Below, piece after piece: positions 1-8,066 of a stretch of DNA of 64,000 bases. Position numbers and translations under genes: made by a program. The DNA is from Leptolyngbya ohadii IS1 (GTDB taxonomy: Bacteria; Cyanobacteriota; Cyanobacteriia; Elainellales; Elainellaceae): the NCBI RefSeq assembly GCF_002215035.1, contig NZ_NKFP01000006.1:3129080-3193079 (forward strand), read 5' to 3'. How positions within the stretch are numbered: position 1 is the first letter of the stretch; each line of letters opens with the position of its first letter. Under the pieces are notes generated by a model. That model was not told the origin of the DNA. It saw only the letters and a program-made list of their open reading frames with translations, and did no database searches.

Positions 1-917
1 ACCTCGACAACGGCAACTACTACAGCCTGAATGGAACGGCAACGTTTGCGGCAGCCAGTACGATTAAAGTCCCGCTCCTCATTGCTTTCTTCCAGGACGT
101 GGACGCAGGCAAGATCCGGCTGGACGAAACGATGATCATGCTGCAAAACGATGTTGCGGGCGGGTCAGGCGATATGCAGTTCATGGAGGTTGGCACGGAG
201 TTCTCGGCTCTGGAAGTTGCCACAAACATGATTGTGATTAGCGACAATACAGCCACCAATATGGTCATCCGGCGTTTGGGTGGCATCGAAGCTGTGAATC
301 AACGGTTCAAGGAATGGGGACTGGAGCAAACGATCGTTCGCAATCTTTTGCCGGATCTGGAGGGCACCAACACCACCTCTCCTAAGGAATTGGCTGCGGT
401 TATGTCTTTGCTCAGCCAGGGCGAACTTCTGTCTTTGAAATCCCGCGATCGCGCCATTGAGATTATGCAGGGGACGCTGACCGATACGCTGCTGCCCACT
501 TCCATTGGTCCCGGTGCCACGATCGCCCACAAGACCGGAGACATCGGCTCCCTGGTTGGGGATACCGGGCTGATCGATATGCCAAGCGGCAGACGCTATG
601 CAATTACAGCAATGGTGAAACGCCCCCACAATGACGATCGGGCACAGGAACTCATTCGCCAGATTGCTGCAACTGCCTACGACTATCTGAAGCAGCCCAA
701 TCCAGCCGCCAACCCAACTTTGTCTACCCCTGGCGCTTCTCCAACCACGGATTCGGCACCTGCGGATTCCCTTACCCCGAATTCTGCTCCAAACTCTGCC
801 CCAAACTCTCAGACGGGTGAACCCACTCCTGCCACGACTGGAACAGGAACTCCTGCACAAGACATTCCCGGAGTCAATGCATCGCCAGCGTTAAACCCCG
901 CCGAACAGCAGAACTGA
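1..917 (+). CDS. Class A beta-lactamase-like serine hydrolase (5' partial)
   Basis: The reading frame is open from position 3, so the true start lies upstream of the window. The visible protein carries the three active-site motifs of class A serine beta-lactamases and penicillin-recognising hydrolases: S-T-I-K (SxxK) near position 60, S-D-N in ISDNTATN, and K-T-G in HKTGDIG. Family members acylate beta-lactams on the SxxK serine. The omega-loop segment between SDN and KTG (around LPDLEGTNTTSP) is short and shows no clear E-x-x-L-N motif, so efficient deacylation, and hence real beta-lactamase activity, is uncertain. After the catalytic domain comes a tail of about 70 residues rich in Pro, Ser, Thr and Ala, including a PNSA repeat, resembling a wall- or periplasm-exposed linker. 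It converges on lexA with 77 bp between the stop codons. A D,D-peptidase-like role is the main alternative. Confidence 0.85.
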   Translation, partial: LDNGNYYSLNGTATFAAASTIKVPLLIAFFQDVDAGKIRLDETMIMLQNDVAGGSGDMQFMEVGTEFSALEVATNMIVISDNTATNMVIRRLGGIEAVNQRFKEWGLEQTIVRNLLPDLEGTNTTSPKELAAVMSLLSQGELLSLKSRDRAIEIMQGTLTDTLLPTSIGPGATIAHKTGDIGSLVGDTGLIDMPSGRRYAITAMVKRPHNDDRAQELIRQIAATAYDYLKQPNPAANPTLSTPGASPTTDSAPADSLTPNSAPNSAPNSQTGEPTPATTGTGTPAQDIPGVNASPALNPAEQQN

Positions 918-994
918 ACAGCAGGGCTATTGCGCCAACCTATGAAATACCCGTTCAGGGATTTGCGAGCTGCGTCAAAAGAAAATCCTGAATT

Positions 995-1606
995 TTAGGA
1001 AGCCAAATGACCGTAGCCCCGCCAGACGGCAACCAGCAATCCCTGAACTTCAACATCGGTTGCGGCTGCTTCGATGACGTTGTAGTTGGGGTTTGCAGGT
1101 TTGAGCGTGACCTGATTGCCCTTACGGTGGTAGTACTTGAGCGTTGTACCCTCACTGTTAACCCGTGCAGCGACGATCGCACCGTTCTTCAGCGTTTTGG
1201 GGTCTTGAACCGGCCGCATAATGACCACGTCGCCTTCGCCAATTAGTGCCCCAATCATACTGTCGCCTCGGACGCGCAGCGCATAATCCCCTGGCTTGAG
1301 CATAGAGCAGGAGAAATCGAGCTGTTCAACAGAGTCGGTGTAGGACTCAACCACGGAACCTGCGGCGATCGCACCGAGAATGGGCAGTCCTTGCGGTTTG
1401 AGAATGCGAATGGTTCTGGCTCTGCCCTCCGTCCAGTCGATGTATCCCTTCGCCCGTAAATGCTCTAAACGGCTCTGAATGGGAGCAGGAGATTTTAACC
1501 CCATTGCTCGCATCATCTGACGAATGGAGGGAGAATGCTGATTTTCTTTGATATAGTCCACAAGCCAGTCAAAAAGCTGCTGCTGGACTTCTGTTAGGGA
1601 TTCCAT
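995..1606 (-). CDS. lexA: LexA repressor (SOS response)
   Basis: Predicted protein of 203 aa with a winged-helix DNA-binding domain (about residues 1-70) followed by an S24 peptidase-like autocleavage domain. The Ala-Gly scissile bond is seen at residues 82-83 (AIAAGSV). The catalytic dyad is present as Ser116 in RGDSM and Lys157 in TTLKYY. Both are retained, which matters because some cyanobacterial LexA homologues have lost autocleavage residues. The ATG at 1606 is preferred over an upstream in-frame alternative start at 1663, because homology begins at MESLTEVQQ and because a LexA-box-like palindrome (1645-1658) would otherwise lie inside the coding region. In LexA, RecA-stimulated self-cleavage derepresses DNA-repair genes. 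That box suggests the gene is autoregulated. Confidence 0.93.
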   Translation of the reverse strand: MESLTEVQQQLFDWLVDYIKENQHSPSIRQMMRAMGLKSPAPIQSRLEHLRAKGYIDWTEGRARTIRILKPQGLPILGAIAAGSVVESYTDSVEQLDFSCSMLKPGDYALRVRGDSMIGALIGEGDVVIMRPVQDPKTLKNGAIVAARVNSEGTTLKYYHRKGNQVTLKPANPNYNVIEAAATDVEVQGLLVAVWRGYGHLAS

Positions 1607-1644
1607 AGTTGGTGGGCTAGATGTAGAACAAATAGATCGCTCCT

Positions 1645-1658
1645 GGAACAGATGTACC
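1645..1658. promoter_or_regulatory. Candidate LexA box upstream of lexA
   Basis: The sequence GGAACAGATGTACC matches the cyanobacterial SOS-box consensus RGTAC-N3-DGTWCB, as recalled from work in Anabaena, with one mismatch. It lies 38 bp upstream of the lexA ATG, where a repressor would block its promoter. Confidence 0.6.
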
Positions 1659-1914
1659 ACCAAATTGAGGTCTTTGTCCAGTCCTTTAGGAGATTTATTT
1701 CTAGAGATTTGTAACGTTCTGAGTTTTATGTCTCGGTTTGTTCCCAGCGATCGCAGACAGTTGGTTGAACTGTCCTCCTGGAGTGCCTGAAAACCCGCTT
1801 TTTCCCGACCTGAATGCCCCCATTAGACAACCAATTGCAAAACCTGACTCGCCCCCACAGCAGACCAATTCAATGTCCTGGCAGGATAAAACCAGGTTCA
1901 TTGAGATCCGTTAT

Positions 1915-1945
1915 GCCCCTTTGCTCTGGCAGGGGGCTTTTCTTT
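1915..1945 (+). terminator. Orphan rho-independent terminator-like hairpin
   Basis: A GCCCCT stem pairs with AGGGGGC across a 10-nt loop and is followed by TTTTCTTT. There is no plus-strand coding gene in the preceding kilobase apart from the beta-lactamase ending at 917. It may therefore end a small non-coding transcript beginning somewhere in 1680-1900. Confidence 0.5.
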
Positions 1946-2308
1946 ACGGATTACGATGCATTCTCCGCGAGAATATTTACCTTTGCTTGACTTCAAGCTG
2001 GTGACGTGGACTCTGAGATAGCTCCCCCGCAATTCTTCTTCCAGGTTTGAGAGGAGAACTTTGAGATACAGGAATTTATCGTTAAGGACTGAGCTGCGTC
2101 AGGACAGTTCACGAACCACCCCTGTCCTCCTGTTACACGCCTGGGAAAGCTGATGTATGCATTCTGTACCGCTGCTCTGGCTGTCTTGCTAAAAAAAGAA
2201 AAGACTAAAAGACCAGACCCATAAAAAATAAAGACGCTCAGCCCGCATTTCATAGCATTTAGCCAGAAATAAGCAGGTAGAACGTCTAAGAGGAGTGATT
2301 TAACCCAC

Positions 2309-2340
2309 AAACAGTCAGGAATTCAAACAGTCAGGAATTC
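2309..2340. repeat. 16-bp tandem duplication (x2)
   Basis: The unit AAACAGTCAGGAATTC is repeated twice, perfectly and head to tail, in intergenic DNA. It is one of many short tandem duplications in this window. Confidence 0.9.
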
Positions 2341-2380
2341 AAGAAATTCGATCGGAAATTGCCGCGATCGCCGCATCCCT

Positions 2381-2402
2381 ACTGAATAGTCACTGAATAG
2401 TC
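2381..2402. repeat. 11-bp tandem duplication spanning a stop codon
   Basis: ACTGAATAGTC occurs twice in tandem. The stop codon of the minus-strand anti-sigma gene (2390-2392) lies inside it. Confidence 0.85.
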
Positions 2403-2944
2403 TGGGGCTTCACCGTCGATTGGGGATTGGAGACGGCTGCCTTTGGAATTTCAATGACCGGACGATCGAGCGCAATCATCAAACCCTCGTTAGGAATCGC
2501 CTTCTCGGCGCTATGCGGTGCATTAGCCATTTGGGGTGTACCAAACTCGCGGGGCAGCGTGCCAATGACAGAGCCAACCACCAGGGCAGCAAACGCCAGC
2601 CCACCCCAGATCAGCCGCTTGGGACTGCGGTTTAGCCTTGCCGAGACCTGCTGGACAACCTGCTCTACGGGCTGTTCCGACTGCGGCACAGGCAATGTGC
2701 GTACACCCTGACGCAGCTTTAGCAGACGAGCGTATAGCTTCTGGGTTTGGGGATCTGTTTTCAGCCATGCTTCAACCTGACGACGTTCTGCGGCAGTCAC
2801 TTCTCCGTCGAGATAGGCGCTCAACAGCTCAAATCGATCGCGCTTCGTCAGGTTATCGGCTGCAACAAATGGCATTGGGTCAGGGGAATGTCCCTGTTTT
2901 GGATGGGATGAGGTTGGGCGATCGAATTCGTCAAAGTTAGACAT
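2390..2944 (-). CDS. Membrane-anchored anti-sigma factor (RseA-like)
   Basis: Predicted 184 aa. Residues about 35-65 (FELLSAYLDGEVTAAERRQVEAWL) form the helical anti-sigma N-terminal motif that binds ECF sigma factors. It lacks the His/Cys zinc ligands of ZAS proteins. One transmembrane helix follows at about residues 110-128 (LIWGGLAFAALVVGSVIGTL), with an outward C-terminal tail of about 55 residues. It lies 251 bp downstream of an ECF sigma gene on the same strand, so it is inferred to hold that sigma factor at the membrane until a signal releases it. In Synechocystis the SigG sigma factor is likewise followed by an anti-sigma gene (recalled). The signal is unknown. Confidence 0.75.
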   Translation of the reverse strand: MSNFDEFDRPTSSHPKQGHSPDPMPFVAADNLTKRDRFELLSAYLDGEVTAAERRQVEAWLKTDPQTQKLYARLLKLRQGVRTLPVPQSEQPVEQVVQQVSARLNRSPKRLIWGGLAFAALVVGSVIGTLPREFGTPQMANAPHSAEKAIPNEGLMIALDRPVIEIPKAAVSNPQSTVKPQTIQ

Positions 2945-3195
2945 TTTCAGCGTCTCAAGCAGTTAGTACGAGAACCGAGCCGTTCAGCAACCAAACATTA
3001 TGCAAACTCTGAGCATTCCTGGAAAACCCAACAATCGGGAAAACCAGGGCGCTGAACAGCATACCTCCATTTCATGCCAGCGATCGAGCGAGTGACAACC
3101 CTGATCAAACTGTACCGAAACAGAATGTCACAGGACGTAATGAGCATCACCGTTCCTTCACAGTTTTTTCAGTTTCAGACCGCTAGCTGAGGCAA

Positions 3196-4062
3196 CTAGT
3201 CCTCCAAATAGCCCTGAAGCTGAGACTGGAGGCGCTGCCTCGCTCTAGCAATGCGAGATTTGACCGTGCCCAGAGTCACGCCCGTAATTTCGGCGATTTC
3301 CTCGTAAGCCATGCCCTCAATCTCGCGCAGGACGATCGTAGTCCGAAAAACTTCCGGTAGGTCAGCAATTGCTGTCCGGAGCTGATCGTAGAATTCCTGC
3401 GTTGCTAGCTGCTCTGCCGGACCCGGATCGTCGGAGGCAATCTCCCAATCCATTTCGCCATCTTCTACGTTGAGCGGTGCATCCAGCGACAAAGGCGTGC
3501 TAATGCGCTTCCGCTTCCGCAGTTCGTCGTAAAACAGATTGGTGGCGATCCGGCTCAGCCAGCCCCGAAACTTTCCGGGTTCCTGAAGCCGTTTGATGTT
3601 CCGGTAGACCCGAATCCACACTTCCTGAGACAAATCTGCCCGATCAGTCCAGTCGGGGGCAAGGTGATATAGCACCTTTTCGACATGGGAGTGATAGCGG
3701 CGAATCAGTTCAGCAAACAAGGCTTTTCCAGGACGCAGACCCTCCTGGCACTGCAAGATCAGGTCGAAGTTAGACAGTTTTTCAACTGGCATAGCAGCCT
3801 GGGGGGCAATTGCCTCAACCGCTGACCAGGATACCGGGAGTGATTCGCTGCTCATGGACAGAACTTGACTCTGTGGGATTCCAGTAGGATGTGACGCTGT
3901 CATTTGTGAGATGTTCCCCAATGTGAGTGGAAGGTGAATAAGCGATGCGTTTGCTTTGGAGATAGGTTCATTCGGTTCTGATACGGGTTGAGCCTTGGCT
4001 GGCACAATTACTGAGATCCGCTTATTCTGAAGTTTCAGAAAACTTTGAACATCAAAGGTCAA
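3196..4062 (-). CDS. sigG: ECF-family RNA polymerase sigma factor, SigG-like
   Basis: The C-terminal about 200 residues contain sigma region 2 (DLSQEVWIRVYRNIKRL...FRGWLSRIATNLFYDELRKRKR) and region 4 (LPEVFRTTIVLREIEGMAYEEIAEITGVTLGTVKSRIARARQ), the extracytoplasmic-function arrangement. The downstream anti-sigma gene supports a SigG-type stress sigma. The start is doubtful: the longest frame gives 288 aa from 4062, but an ATG at 3903 (residue 54, MTASHPT) gives 235 aa, closer to what I expect for the family. Residues about 9-36 of the long form are encoded by an 83-bp segment repeated in inverted orientation at 4331-4413, so the extra N-terminus may be untranslated leader. I favour 3903. 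Confidence 0.85.
   Translation of the reverse strand: MTFDVQSFLKLQNKRISVIVPAKAQPVSEPNEPISKANASLIHLPLTLGNISQMTASHPTGIPQSQVLSMSSESLPVSWSAVEAIAPQAAMPVEKLSNFDLILQCQEGLRPGKALFAELIRRYHSHVEKVLYHLAPDWTDRADLSQEVWIRVYRNIKRLQEPGKFRGWLSRIATNLFYDELRKRKRISTPLSLDAPLNVEDGEMDWEIASDDPGPAEQLATQEFYDQLRTAIADLPEVFRTTIVLREIEGMAYEEIAEITGVTLGTVKSRIARARQRLQSQLQGYLED
3958..4040 (-). repeat. 83-bp inverted repeat, arm 1 (sigma-gene leader)
   Basis: The reverse complement of this segment is identical to 4331-4413. It covers the upstream part of the sigma-gene frame. Weaker similarity continues into the flank (GTTCAAAGTTTTCTGAAAC here, GTTCAGAAACTTCTGAAAC in the other copy). Confidence 0.95.
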
Positions 4063-4199
4063 CCATTTCTAAAGATTCAGAAAAGACTGAACCAAACAAT
4101 GAAAATGATTGAGTTTTCTGGTAGTACACTGCCCCTGAAAATCTTCCCAAGGTTCTAGCTGGAGCCCTGGCGTTACTGAATACTTCTGTCTAACCTTTT

Positions 4200-4343
4200 T
4201 GAAGTTTCAGAAGTTTCTGAACGTTCATTATATTCAAATCCCAGTTTGGGAACAAGGTCTCTCTGTAAAAATTTTTACAGAGAGACCTTGTTCCCAAACT
4301 GGGATTTGAATATAATGAACGTTCAGAAACTTCTGAAACTTCA
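4200..4343. repeat. 144-bp perfect palindrome without a loop
   Basis: The two 72-nt arms meet between 4271 and 4272 (...GTAAAAA/TTTTTAC...). Every base from 4200 to 4343 pairs with its partner, and symmetry breaks on the next base out. DNA could extrude a long cruciform, and RNA from either strand would form a 70-bp duplex. It sits between the divergent sigma gene and the small gene starting near 4400, and its right end overlaps the 83-bp inverted repeat. An assembly fold-back artefact is the main alternative. Confidence 0.95.
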
Positions 4344-4413
4344 GAATAAGCGGATCTCAGTAATTGTGCCAGCCAAGGCTCAACCCGTATCAGAACCGAA
4401 TGAACCTATCTCC
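4331..4413 (+). repeat. 83-bp inverted repeat, arm 2
   Basis: Identical to the reverse complement of 3958-4040. In one frame it encodes the same peptide (ISVIVPAKAQPVSEPNEPIS) as the extended sigma-gene N-terminus. The gene that follows uses a different frame, so this copy is not read as that peptide in a functional protein. Confidence 0.95.
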
Positions 4414-4699
4414 CAAGCCAACCCCAATCACCCATATCACCTTCCACTACCTCAACGGTCAGAGTGAAACCTTCAACCTGTATGAGCCGATCGAAGACAG
4501 CACAGCCCAGGGCTTACAGCTTGAGGTGCGTCATCTACTTCAGCGGGACTGGTGGATTTTGCACTTGCAAGAGCAAACGGTTATGGTCAATATTGCAAAT
4601 GTGACAAAAGTTGAAGTGAAGCCTAGCCTGACCCATCTTCAGGGCGAAGGGATTTTCTCTGATGTGGAACGGGTTACGGCTTTAAATCGATCGCACTAA
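4400..4699 (+). CDS. Conserved-looking small hypothetical protein
   Basis: Predicted 99 aa from the ATG at 4400; a TTG at 4364 would add 12 residues. No named domain is recognised. The body (THITFHYLNGQSETFNLYEP...LLQRDWWILHLQEQTVMVNIANVTKVEVKP) alternates hydrophobic and polar residues as in a small all-beta fold and is soluble, without a signal peptide. It is divergent from the sigma gene and 48 bp ahead of a DUF362 gene. Its first codons lie in the 83-bp inverted repeat, and no convincing Shine-Dalgarno sequence precedes either start, so the start is uncertain. Confidence 0.6.
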   Translation: MNLSPKPTPITHITFHYLNGQSETFNLYEPIEDSTAQGLQLEVRHLLQRDWWILHLQEQTVMVNIANVTKVEVKPSLTHLQGEGIFSDVERVTALNRSH

Positions 4700-4747
4700 A
4701 CTGCTTTTTCACAACGTCCTATCCAGTCCCCCTTCAGGAGCAGCACC

Positions 4748-5728
4748 GTGTCTCATCAGACCCCTAACCCGGCAACTGTTAGCTTGATTCGTGCAGAGTC
4801 CTACGAACGGTCGCAGCTAGAAGCGTCTCTGCGTACTCTGCTGGAGCCGTTGGGCGGCATAGGGGCGTTTGTGAAACCGGGCGATCGGGTTTTGCTGAAG
4901 CCGAATCTGTTGACTGGGGCGCGTCCAGGGAAGGAATGCACTACCCGCGCAGAGCTGGTCTACTGTGTAGCAAAGCTAGTGCAGGAAGCAGGCGGCAAGC
5001 CCTTCTTAGGGGACAGTCCTGCGTTTGGCAGTGCGAAGGGCGTGGCGTTAGCAAATGGCTATGCGCCGATTTTGGAGGATCTCAAGCTGCCGATTATCGA
5101 CTTTCAGGGCAAGCGTTACAAGACAGTGAGCGAGGAATTTAATCATCTGCTGCTGAGCAAAGAGGCGATCGAGGCGGATGTGGTGATTAACCTGCCCAAA
5201 ATTAAATCCCATGTGCAGCTTACCCTGACGATGGGCGTGAAGAATTTATTTGGCTGCGTTCCCGGCAAAATGAAAGCCTGGTGGCACATGGAAGCCGGAA
5301 AGGACGTGGTGCGGTTTGGCAATATGCTGGCGGAAACAGCAAGGGCAATTAACCCGGATCTGACGATTGTAGACGGCATTATCGGACACGAAGGCAATGG
5401 ACCGAGCGGTGGCGAGCCTCGATCGCTGGGAGTCTTGGCGGCATCCCCCAATGTATTTGCGGTCGATCGGGCGATCGTTGACGTGCTAAACGCTGATCCG
5501 GAAATGATCCCCACGGTGGCAGCATCGATGCGGCTGGGTTTCTGTCCTAAACTCCACGAAATTAATTTCCCGCTACTCACCCCGACCGAGCTGCGCGTCA
5601 CGGACTGGAAACTGCCCGAAAAACTGGTGCCGATCGACTTTGGGCTACCCCGCGTGATGAAGTCCACCTTCCGTCATTTCTATATCCGCTTCATCAAGGA
5701 GCCGATCGCTGCCTATAGCGGACGGTAA
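4748..5728 (+). CDS. DUF362 domain protein
   Basis: Predicted 326 aa, starting at GTG 4748 behind a good AGGAG at 4736-4740. It resembles the DUF362 family throughout: PGDRVLLKPNLL near the start, then GDSPAFGS, INLPKIKSH, MGVKNLFGCVPG and IVDGIIGHEGNGPSGG. In some bacteria this domain is joined to ferredoxin-type 4Fe-4S domains, but none is present here. The biochemical activity of the stand-alone family is not established as far as I know. It follows the small gene at 4400-4699 on the same strand and is probably cotranscribed with it; pgi converges from the other side. Confidence 0.85.
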   Translation: MSHQTPNPATVSLIRAESYERSQLEASLRTLLEPLGGIGAFVKPGDRVLLKPNLLTGARPGKECTTRAELVYCVAKLVQEAGGKPFLGDSPAFGSAKGVALANGYAPILEDLKLPIIDFQGKRYKTVSEEFNHLLLSKEAIEADVVINLPKIKSHVQLTLTMGVKNLFGCVPGKMKAWWHMEAGKDVVRFGNMLAETARAINPDLTIVDGIIGHEGNGPSGGEPRSLGVLAASPNVFAVDRAIVDVLNADPEMIPTVAASMRLGFCPKLHEINFPLLTPTELRVTDWKLPEKLVPIDFGLPRVMKSTFRHFYIRFIKEPIAAYSGR

Positions 5729-5826
5729 AAGCACAAACAAGAAAAAGGGGGATTCAAGGGCAACAAAATCTGCACCAGAAGTTTGAACTCAGACAGATTC
5801 GAGCGCCTCAGCACCCCCAGGCTGCG

Positions 5827-7428
5827 CTACTTGAGTCCGATCGTTAAGCGCTCCGGCTGAGCCAGATTGCCGCTCAGAATGACACCCCGACCGTTCATCG
5901 ACAAATGACGGACAATTTTGTAAACCGATTCGATGCGATCGGCAGCTCCGATTTTGTCTGCCAGGGTCGTGAGGGCGATCGGCTGTCCGGCTTCGTGCAG
6001 GGTTTGCATAATTTGACGCTGGAGATCGAGGATGGCAGCAGCGGCTTTCTTTCCGGCTTCTACGCCGGGCTGGTGGTAGGCGTTCACGTTCACCATCGAT
6101 CCATAAAGACTCACTGCCCGTTCATATAGAGCAATTAATGCACCCACCATACGGGGAGTCACCTCCGGAACGGTAATCGTGATCGAGTCGCGGTTGTTTT
6201 CGTAGAGTGCCTGTCTTGTTCCTTGCAGCAAGCCTGAGAGGAAATCGCCGGAAGTTACGCCCGGTTCCACTTCGATCGACGCACCTGAGCGATCGTGCAG
6301 CACTTCAATAAAGGTGACAAAGAAATTGTTCACCCCTTCGCGCAGCTGCTGGACGTAGGCGTGCTGGTCAGTTGACCCTTTGTTGCCGTACACCGCGATG
6401 CCCTGGTAGACCGTATTGCCGTCCAGATCTTTCTCCTTGCCCAGGGATTCCATCACCAGTTGCTGCAAATAGCGGGAGAAGAGAAGCAGGCTGTCTTTGT
6501 AGGGCAGGATCACCATATCCTTTTCGCCCTTGCCGTTGCCTTCCGCATACCAGGCAAACGCCAGCAGAGCCGAGGGATTCTTTCGCAGATCGGGGACGCG
6601 GGTTGCGGCATCCATTTCCTTTGCGCCTGCCAGCATCGCGTCGATATCAATGCCCTGAAGCGCCGCCGGAAGCAAACCCACAGCCGACATCTCCGAAGTG
6701 CGACCGCCCACCCAGTCGTGCATCGGGAAAATATCGAGCCAGCCTTCCGACTTTGCCAGCTTCTCAAAATTACTGCCAATTCCGGTGACGGCAACCGCGT
6801 GCTGAGCAAAATTCAAGCCCTGCTGCTCATAGAAATGCTTGACCTCCAGCATTCCGTTCCGCGTTTCGGGCGTGCCGCCAGATTTAGAAGTGGCAATCAC
6901 CAGCGTTGAGACAAGCCGATCCTTCAGCATTGCCATCACCCGATCGATTCCTGCCGGATCTGTGTTGTCGATAAAGTGAACCTGCATAGGCGGATTCACC
7001 GACCCCAGCGCCTCTGCCACAAACTGCGGACCCAGTGCTGATCCCCCAATGCCGATCGATAGCACATCGGTAAATTTTGCCGCATCGGTGGGTCGAATTT
7101 CCCCGGCATGGACGCGCTTGGCAAAGGTATGAATCTGCTGGAGGGTTCCGGTGATGTCCTGCTTCAGTTCTGGTGTAGGGGCAAGGTCGGGATCGCGCAG
7201 CCAGTAATGTCCCACCATGCGGTTTTCGTCTGGATTGGCGATCGCCCCACCTTCCAGGGCAGCCACATCGCGAAAGGCTTTCTCCAGTTTCGGCTGCATC
7301 ATGGACAGGAAGCGATCGTCAAACCGAATTCGGCTAATGTCCACGTACAGCCCCAGCCCTTCATGGAAGTAGAGCCAGTCCTGATAGCGTTGCCATAATT
7401 CTGCTGCATCCAGCTTTGCGGCATCCAT
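5827..7428 (-). CDS. pgi: Glucose-6-phosphate isomerase
   Basis: Predicted 533 aa, normal length for cyanobacterial Pgi. It interconverts glucose-6-phosphate and fructose-6-phosphate in glycolysis, gluconeogenesis and the oxidative pentose phosphate route, in the cytosol. Visible family features are the SIS sugar-phosphate-binding segments ([35 protein letters not shown]), the [14 protein letters not shown] motif and the [14 protein letters not shown] signature near the C-terminus. It reads convergently to the DUF362 gene and is probably monocistronic. Confidence 0.96.
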   Translation of the reverse strand: MDAAKLDAAELWQRYQDWLYFHEGLGLYVDISRIRFDDRFLSMMQPKLEKAFRDVAALEGGAIANPDENRMVGHYWLRDPDLAPTPELKQDITGTLQQIHTFAKRVHAGEIRPTDAAKFTDVLSIGIGGSALGPQFVAEALGSVNPPMQVHFIDNTDPAGIDRVMAMLKDRLVSTLVIATSKSGGTPETRNGMLEVKHFYEQQGLNFAQHAVAVTGIGSNFEKLAKSEGWLDIFPMHDWVGGRTSEMSAVGLLPAALQGIDIDAMLAGAKEMDAATRVPDLRKNPSALLAFAWYAEGNGKGEKDMVILPYKDSLLLFSRYLQQLVMESLGKEKDLDGNTVYQGIAVYGNKGSTDQHAYVQQLREGVNNFFVTFIEVLHDRSGASIEVEPGVTSGDFLSGLLQGTRQALYENNRDSITITVPEVTPRMVGALIALYERAVSLYGSMVNVNAYHQPGVEAGKKAAAAILDLQRQIMQTLHEAGQPIALTTLADKIGAADRIESVYKIVRHLSMNGRGVILSGNLAQPERLTIGLK

Positions 7429-8066
7429 AAGTCTTCTGCTTGTAGGTCATTTAGTTCTCCCAATAGTTTACCGATCGCCTATGAAGAAAAAATCTGAATT
7501 TTGTGTGAGGTTGTGTTAGCCCAAACTGCCTGTTGGGAGATGAACGCACATTTTCTGAGAGAAATCAACATAACAAAATCCAGCTTCTCAAGACTTCTCC
7601 AGGGAGATTCAGCAAAGACTGGTGTGCCCCATCTGGAAGTAGCTAGAAATACAAATGACAGGGTTTGCGATCGAATTTATGTAAAAAGGTAGAGAAACAG
7701 TCTCGTGGATGAAATCGTAGGTCAGCAAAATCTAACAATCGGTCTTCCTGACAGCAATAGATTTCCCGTCCGAGGAGAGAGTCCGTTACGTTGCTCCTAT
7801 GACACTCTGAATATAAGGAAATCAAGCAGCAAGTCTAATTCAGTTTTGCCGAAACCGTTTTGTCTAAGAAGTAGTTGTCTAAGAAGTAGACCCGTTGATT
7901 AGATCAGAACCTTTACGAAAATCTTAGAAAGAAGTGCAACTTCTTAGAGAGAAGTTAGAGATTAGACAGACGTTAGAGAGAAGTGCAACTTCAATGTGAG
8001 AGCCTATTTCCGACGTCACTCAAAGTAAACATTTATACGCTCCTCGATCGCCCTTTCTACAAACCT
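7429..8066. other. 638-bp intergenic region with short repeats
   Basis: Lies between the divergent pgi and the membrane-protein gene at 8067. Short frames here (7501-7692, 7705-7902) look like chance. A perfect 14-of-15 tandem pair (TGTCTAAGAAGTAG plus one base) lies at 7861-7890, followed by two copies of a GAGAGAAGTGCAACTTC-like unit up to 7993. No RNA gene was recognised. Confidence 0.5.
7861..7890. repeat. 15-bp tandem duplication (x2)
   Basis: TGTCTAAGAAGTAGT is followed directly by TGTCTAAGAAGTAGA. A related AGAAGT-rich stretch continues downstream to about 7993. Confidence 0.85.

Larger units (their letters stand above)
1664..2389. other. 726-bp intergenic region
   Basis: Lies between the lexA upstream region and the anti-sigma gene. 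Short open frames here (for example 1738-2004 and 1993-2310) have no recognisable domain and no good ribosome binding site. What can be seen is a terminator-type hairpin at 1915-1945 with no gene ahead of it, a perfect 16-bp tandem duplication at 2309-2340, and an 11-bp duplication at 2381-2402. Confidence 0.5.

Noticed and set aside
1993-2310. 105-aa minus-strand frame in the lexA/anti-sigma spacer
   Set aside because: No ribosome binding site, no family resemblance, and part of it lies in a tandem repeat.
4246-4467. Plus-strand frame encoding the same N-terminal peptide as the extended sigma factor
   Set aside because: It is produced by the palindrome and the 83-bp inverted repeat and stops soon afterwards; no functional protein follows.
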